A stretch of DNA of 35,731 nt from Burkholderiales bacterium. Lineage in GTDB: Bacteria > Pseudomonadota > Gammaproteobacteria > Burkholderiales > Burkholderiaceae_D. Position numbers and translations under genes: made by a program. The stretch lies in NCBI GenBank assembly GCA_026399895.1, contig JAPLQC010000061.1, positions 1 to 35,731 of the forward strand, in the 5' to 3' direction. The notes under the pieces were generated by a model. It saw nothing but the letters and a program-made list of their open reading frames with translations, ran no database searches and was not told the DNA's origin. Below, piece after piece: positions 33,063-35,731 of the stretch (within the stretch, counting starts at the first letter, position 1; each line of letters starts with the position of its first letter).

Positions 33063-34106
33063 CTACAACCCCTGCGCGTTGAGATAACAAGCCAAATCGA
33101 CCATGCGACAGGAATATCCCATTTCATTGTCGTACCAGGCATAGACCTTCAACAGGGTGCCGTCGGTCACCATAGTAGAAGGCGCATCGATAATCGCACT
33201 GCGGGTATCGCGTGCATAGTCTGCGCTCACCAGTGGTTTGGTTTCGAAGCCCAGAATACCCGCCAGTGGTCCACTGGCAGCGGCAGCGAAAAGCGCATTG
33301 ACCTCGTCGACAGTAGTCGTACGCGCAAGCTCAAATACACAATCCGTCAGCGAAGCATTCAGTACCGGCGCCCTCACCGCATGGCCATTCAGCTTGCCTT
33401 TCAGTTCTGGGTAGATAAGGGCAATCGCGGTAGCGCTACCGGTAGTCGTCGGCTGCAGGCTCAACATGGCGCTGCGCGCGCGACGTAAATCTCGGTGCGG
33501 GGCATCAACGACGACGTTGGTATTGGTCGGATCATGAATAGTAGTGATCTGCCCGTGCCGGATACCGATCGCCTCGTGTACTACCTTGACGGTAGGGGCG
33601 AGACAATTTGTCGTACACGACGCGGCGGTGACGATCGGGTACTTCGCAGGGTCGTACAAATGGTGATTGACGCCGAATACAAGGTTCAGCACAGATTCAA
33701 ACTTGACCGGGGCTGCCACAATCACACGCTTGGCGCCTCGATCGAGGTGTCCCTGCAAGGTCTCGGGCGTGAGTAACTTGCCGGTGCACTCAAGCACTAG
33801 ATCAACGCCAAGATCGCCCCAGGGGATTTCTTCTGCTTTTGGGTGGCTCGAGAAACCGAGCGTTTTGTCGCCGATCCGGATATGCGACTCGTCGAGCGCT
33901 TCAATGCCGGCGCGCCAGCGACCCTGAACCGAATCAAATTCCAAGAGATGCGCAGTTGCCGCTGCCCCGCCCTTTATCTCGTTGAGGTGGACCACTTCAA
34001 GCCGGTTTCCGGCGTACGGGTCGTCACCCTGTCGGTCTGCTGCGCCCATGGCAGCACGTAGGGCAAGCCGCCCGATTCGTCCCATTCCGTTGATACCGAC
34101 TTTCAC
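33063..34106 (-). CDS. gapdh: ArsJ-associated glyceraldehyde-3-phosphate dehydrogenase
   Basis: In the ArsJ pathway this GAPDH uses arsenate instead of phosphate to form 1-arseno-3-phosphoglycerate, which ArsJ exports. The protein has the NAD-binding [17 protein letters not shown], an insertion-type N-region ([20 protein letters not shown]), the active-site [10 protein letters not shown] with catalytic Cys, and the conserved [23 protein letters not shown] and [14 protein letters not shown]. The glycolytic form differs in that middle stretch. I favour the GTG start at 34106 (347 residues), since GAGGA lies 6 nt before it and family members begin at this strand. The ATG at 34148 gives 14 extra basic residues with no ribosome site. 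It is divergent from arsC. Confidence 0.9.
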   Translation of the reverse strand: MKVGINGMGRIGRLALRAAMGAADRQGDDPYAGNRLEVVHLNEIKGGAAATAHLLEFDSVQGRWRAGIEALDESHIRIGDKTLGFSSHPKAEEIPWGDLGVDLVLECTGKLLTPETLQGHLDRGAKRVIVAAPVKFESVLNLVFGVNHHLYDPAKYPIVTAASCTTNCLAPTVKVVHEAIGIRHGQITTIHDPTNTNVVVDAPHRDLRRARSAMLSLQPTTTGSATAIALIYPELKGKLNGHAVRAPVLNASLTDCVFELARTTTVDEVNALFAAAASGPLAGILGFETKPLVSADYARDTRSAIIDAPSTMVTDGTLLKVYAWYDNEMGYSCRMVDLACYLNAQGL

Positions 34107-34175
34107 CGTTTTCCTCGCTTTCCGAACTTTTAGCCGCAAAAGACCCATTAATCACGACAAATAGAAACAATGAAA

Positions 34176-34219
34176 ATGATATCATAAGATTTGAATAAAT
34201 ATTGAAATGATGAAATAAT
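34176..34219 (+). promoter_or_regulatory. Ars promoter region with ATGATATCAT palindrome
   Basis: In the A/T-rich divergent gap, TTGAAT (34191-34196) and AATAAT (34214-34219) are 17 bp apart and form a plausible sigma-70 promoter for arsC-arsR-acr3. The perfect palindrome ATGATATCAT (34176-34185) adjoins the -35 and could be an ArsR operator; the assignment is tentative. Confidence 0.45.
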
Positions 34220-34296
34220 GGGACGTACGTCGACTAAAGACTAGGCCAGTACGACATACGCCATGGGTGCGTCCAAATTTAATAAAGGGGGGCGAG

Positions 34297-34830
34297 ATGG
34301 ACACGAAAGTCATGAATATCTTGTTTTTATGCACCGGAAACTCGGCGCGCAGCATCTTTGCCGAATCCATCATCAACAAACTCGGTGGTGGGCGTTTTCG
34401 CGGGTTCAGTGCCGGTAGCCACCCGCGAGGTGAGGTCCACCCGATCGCGGTTCAGCTACTGGAAAAATCGCGCTTCCCCACCGATGGCCTGCAAAGCAAA
34501 AGCTGGGATGTATTTGCACAAGCAGATGCACCGCACATGCACTTCGTGATTACCGTCTGCGATCAAGCTGCGGGCGAGGTCTGTCCGATGTGGCCAGGGC
34601 AGCCAATGACTGCGCACTGGGGATTTGAAGATCCAGTTGCCGTTGAAGGCTCCGAGGATGTCCGCATCCGTGCCTTTCAACGAGCCATGTATCAAATCTC
34701 CAACCGGATCGCGATTCTCCTCAGCTTGCCGATGGAAAAGCTCGACAAGATTGCTTTACAAGAGCGTGTACGTGAGATCGGTTCTGTCAGACCATCGGAT
34801 GACGCCAGCCTCATTGAAAGCCAATCATGA
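34297..34830 (+). CDS. arsC: Arsenate reductase, low-molecular-weight phosphatase type
   Basis: A 177-residue cytosolic enzyme that reduces arsenate to arsenite with the LMW tyrosine-phosphatase fold. The P-loop is LFLCTGNSARS (C-x5-R-S), and the second Cys is in VITVCDQAAGEVCPMWPG, which fits the thioredoxin-coupled relay with Cys residues in the 80s-90s. The conserved HWGFEDPVA carries the general-acid Asp. The ATG at 34297 follows AAGGGGGG by 4 nt. An upstream GTG at 34267 precedes that ribosome site and is not likely. The C-terminal ~40 residues extend beyond the usual fold. The stop overlaps arsR by 4 nt. Confidence 0.93.
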   Translation: MDTKVMNILFLCTGNSARSIFAESIINKLGGGRFRGFSAGSHPRGEVHPIAVQLLEKSRFPTDGLQSKSWDVFAQADAPHMHFVITVCDQAAGEVCPMWPGQPMTAHWGFEDPVAVEGSEDVRIRAFQRAMYQISNRIAILLSLPMEKLDKIALQERVREIGSVRPSDDASLIESQS

Positions 34831-35180
34831 GCATGGATAACAAAACTGCTGTTCGATCACTGTCAGCGCTAGCGCAAGAGTCGCGACTGGCAATCTTCCG
34901 TGCGCTGGTGCAGGCAGGGCCCACTGGTCGCACTGCAGGTCAACTCGCTCAGGAGTTGGGTATATCGCCATCCGCCCTGACCTTTCATATGAAAGAGTTG
35001 GTGCATGCTGATCTTGCAAGCTCACGGCATGAAGGTCGGTTCGTGATTCATTCTGCGAAGATACAAGCCATGAATACACTGCTCGAATTTCTGACTGAAA
35101 ACTGCTGTGGCGGAAATCCCTGCTCACCCATACCTACCGTCACCTGTAGCACCGGGCAGACGGAAGGCCACGCGTCTTAA
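34827..35180 (+). CDS. arsR: Arsenite-responsive repressor ArsR
   Basis: A 117-residue winged-helix repressor of the ArsR/SmtB family. The recognition region is QLAQELGISPSALTFHMKEL followed by the wing (SSRHEGRFVIHS). The classical metal-site Cys motif of helix 3 (CVCDL) is absent; instead Cys93, Cys94 and Cys99 in ENCCGGNPC lie at the C-terminus. This is the arrangement known from the Acidithiobacillus ferrooxidans-type ArsR, in which three C-terminal cysteines bind As(III). It overlaps arsC by 4 nt (ATGA) and precedes acr3 by 34 bp. It probably represses both divergent ars units. Confidence 0.93.
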   Translation: MSMDNKTAVRSLSALAQESRLAIFRALVQAGPTGRTAGQLAQELGISPSALTFHMKELVHADLASSRHEGRFVIHSAKIQAMNTLLEFLTENCCGGNPCSPIPTVTCSTGQTEGHAS

Positions 35181-35214
35181 ATTCCAGCATCCCGCTTCTA
35201 TAAAGTACTAGCTG

Positions 35215-35731
35215 ATGAGTTTCTTCGAACGCACCCTGAGTCTGTGGGTTTTTGCTTGTATCGTCGTCGGTATCGCGCTCGGACAATTTTTTCCCGTGCC
35301 ATTTCAAGCGATCGGCGCGCTTGAGGTCGCACGCGTCAACCTACCAGTCGGTTTACTGATCTGGGTGATGATCATCCCGATGCTGGTGAAGGTGGACTTT
35401 GCCGCACTGCATGAGGTCCGGCAGCATGTGCGCGGCATTGGCGTCACGCTGTTCGTCAATTGGCTGGTCAAGCCATTCTCGATGGCGTTATTGGCTTGGA
35501 TCTTCGTTCGGCACTTGTTCGCGCCAATGCTACCCACTGAGCAAATCGACAGCTATATCGCTGGTTTGATTTTATTGGCAGCTGCGCCCTGTACCGCAAT
35601 GGTGTTTGTCTGGAGTCGCCTGACGAATGGCGATCCACTATTCACGCTGTCGCAGGTCGCGCTGAATGACAGCATTATGGTGTTTGCCTTCGCACCGATT
35701 GTGGCGCTGTTACTCGGTATGTCATCAATTG
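35215..35731 (+). CDS. acr3: Arsenite efflux permease ACR3, 3' end missing
   Basis: The first 172 residues of an ACR3-type arsenite exporter; the frame is open to the window end. Membrane segments are evident (LWVFACIVVGIALGQFFPV, LPVGLLIWVMIIPMLVKVDF, VTLFVNWLVKPFSMALLAWIF, YIAGLILLAAAPCTAMVFVW). The conserved Cys of AAPCTAMVFVWS is the essential one in this family, and QVALNDSIMVFAFAPIV also fits. It starts 34 bp after arsR. With ArsC supplying arsenite, it completes the reduction-export branch of resistance. Confidence 0.93.
   Translation, partial: MSFFERTLSLWVFACIVVGIALGQFFPVPFQAIGALEVARVNLPVGLLIWVMIIPMLVKVDFAALHEVRQHVRGIGVTLFVNWLVKPFSMALLAWIFVRHLFAPMLPTEQIDSYIAGLILLAAAPCTAMVFVWSRLTNGDPLFTLSQVALNDSIMVFAFAPIVALLLGMSSI

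Noticed and set aside
33060..33090. Upstream extension of the arsJ second frame to 33090
   Set aside because: The N-terminal part of that frame is out-of-frame translation of arsJ; the real N-terminus is in the other frame starting at 33059.
34149..34296. Small gene in the divergent ars gap
   Set aside because: Only a short minus-strand frame without ribosome site or protein-like composition; the A/T-rich stretch is better explained as promoter/operator.

Overview
The window is about 35.7 kb of roughly 54% GC chromosomal DNA from a Gram-negative bacterium. I read it as a betaproteobacterium, probably Burkholderiales-like. The reasons are the acnD/prpF form of the 2-methylcitrate cluster with a divergent sigma-54 activator, the lptF-lptG genes divergent from pepA, and Lys/Ala-rich histone-like proteins. 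The genus cannot be told from the sequence alone. I saw no tRNA, rRNA, CRISPR array or insertion sequence.

Layout. 1-802: 3' part of an HlyD-type membrane fusion protein. 907-3544 (-): lptF-lptG and a short CbiX-like chelatase in one overlapping operon. 3583-5868 (+): pepA and xthA. 5858-13703 (-): propionate catabolism operon prpB-prpC-acnD-prpF-prpE, read from a near-perfect sigma-54 promoter. It is divergent from prpR, and five TGAAACAT-type sites lie between, the last containing the prpR start codon. 15666-16709: a small unknown protein and a PPK2 polyphosphate kinase. 16710-21696: accessory region with a tandem repeat, a Lys/Ala-tailed ribbon-helix-helix-like protein, a SpeD-type AdoMet decarboxylase, an untracked 32-residue hydrophobic peptide, an alpha/beta hydrolase, a DUF3047 protein and an OlsB-like acyltransferase. 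21697-31085: a paralogue of the histone-like protein, phoX, plcP, an Agt-like lipid glycosyltransferase, a small membrane protein, ppk1-sixA and pstS. 31110-31808: a beta-barrel-like protein. 31810-35731: an arsenic locus, with arsJ (frameshifted) and gapdh divergent from arsC, arsR and acr3 (cut by the window end).

Main result. About 21-31 kb reads as a phosphate-starvation island. I found Pho-box-like arrays, with 7-bp repeats of CTGTCAT type at exact 11-bp spacing, in front of the OlsB-like gene, the histone-like/phoX pair, the plcP-agt operon and ppk1. A looser one precedes pstS. The gene set fits a membrane-lipid remodelling programme: PlcP removes phospholipid head groups, the Agt-like enzyme makes glycolipid from the diacylglycerol, and the OlsB-like enzyme makes phosphorus-free ornithine lipid. 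PhoX, PstS, PPK1 and PPK2 cover phosphate scavenging and storage. Less usual members are two paralogous proteins with a histone-H1-like tail and a ribbon-helix-helix-like domain (one inside the Pho-controlled unit), a conserved-looking membrane protein coupled to plcP-agt, and the tiny membrane peptide.
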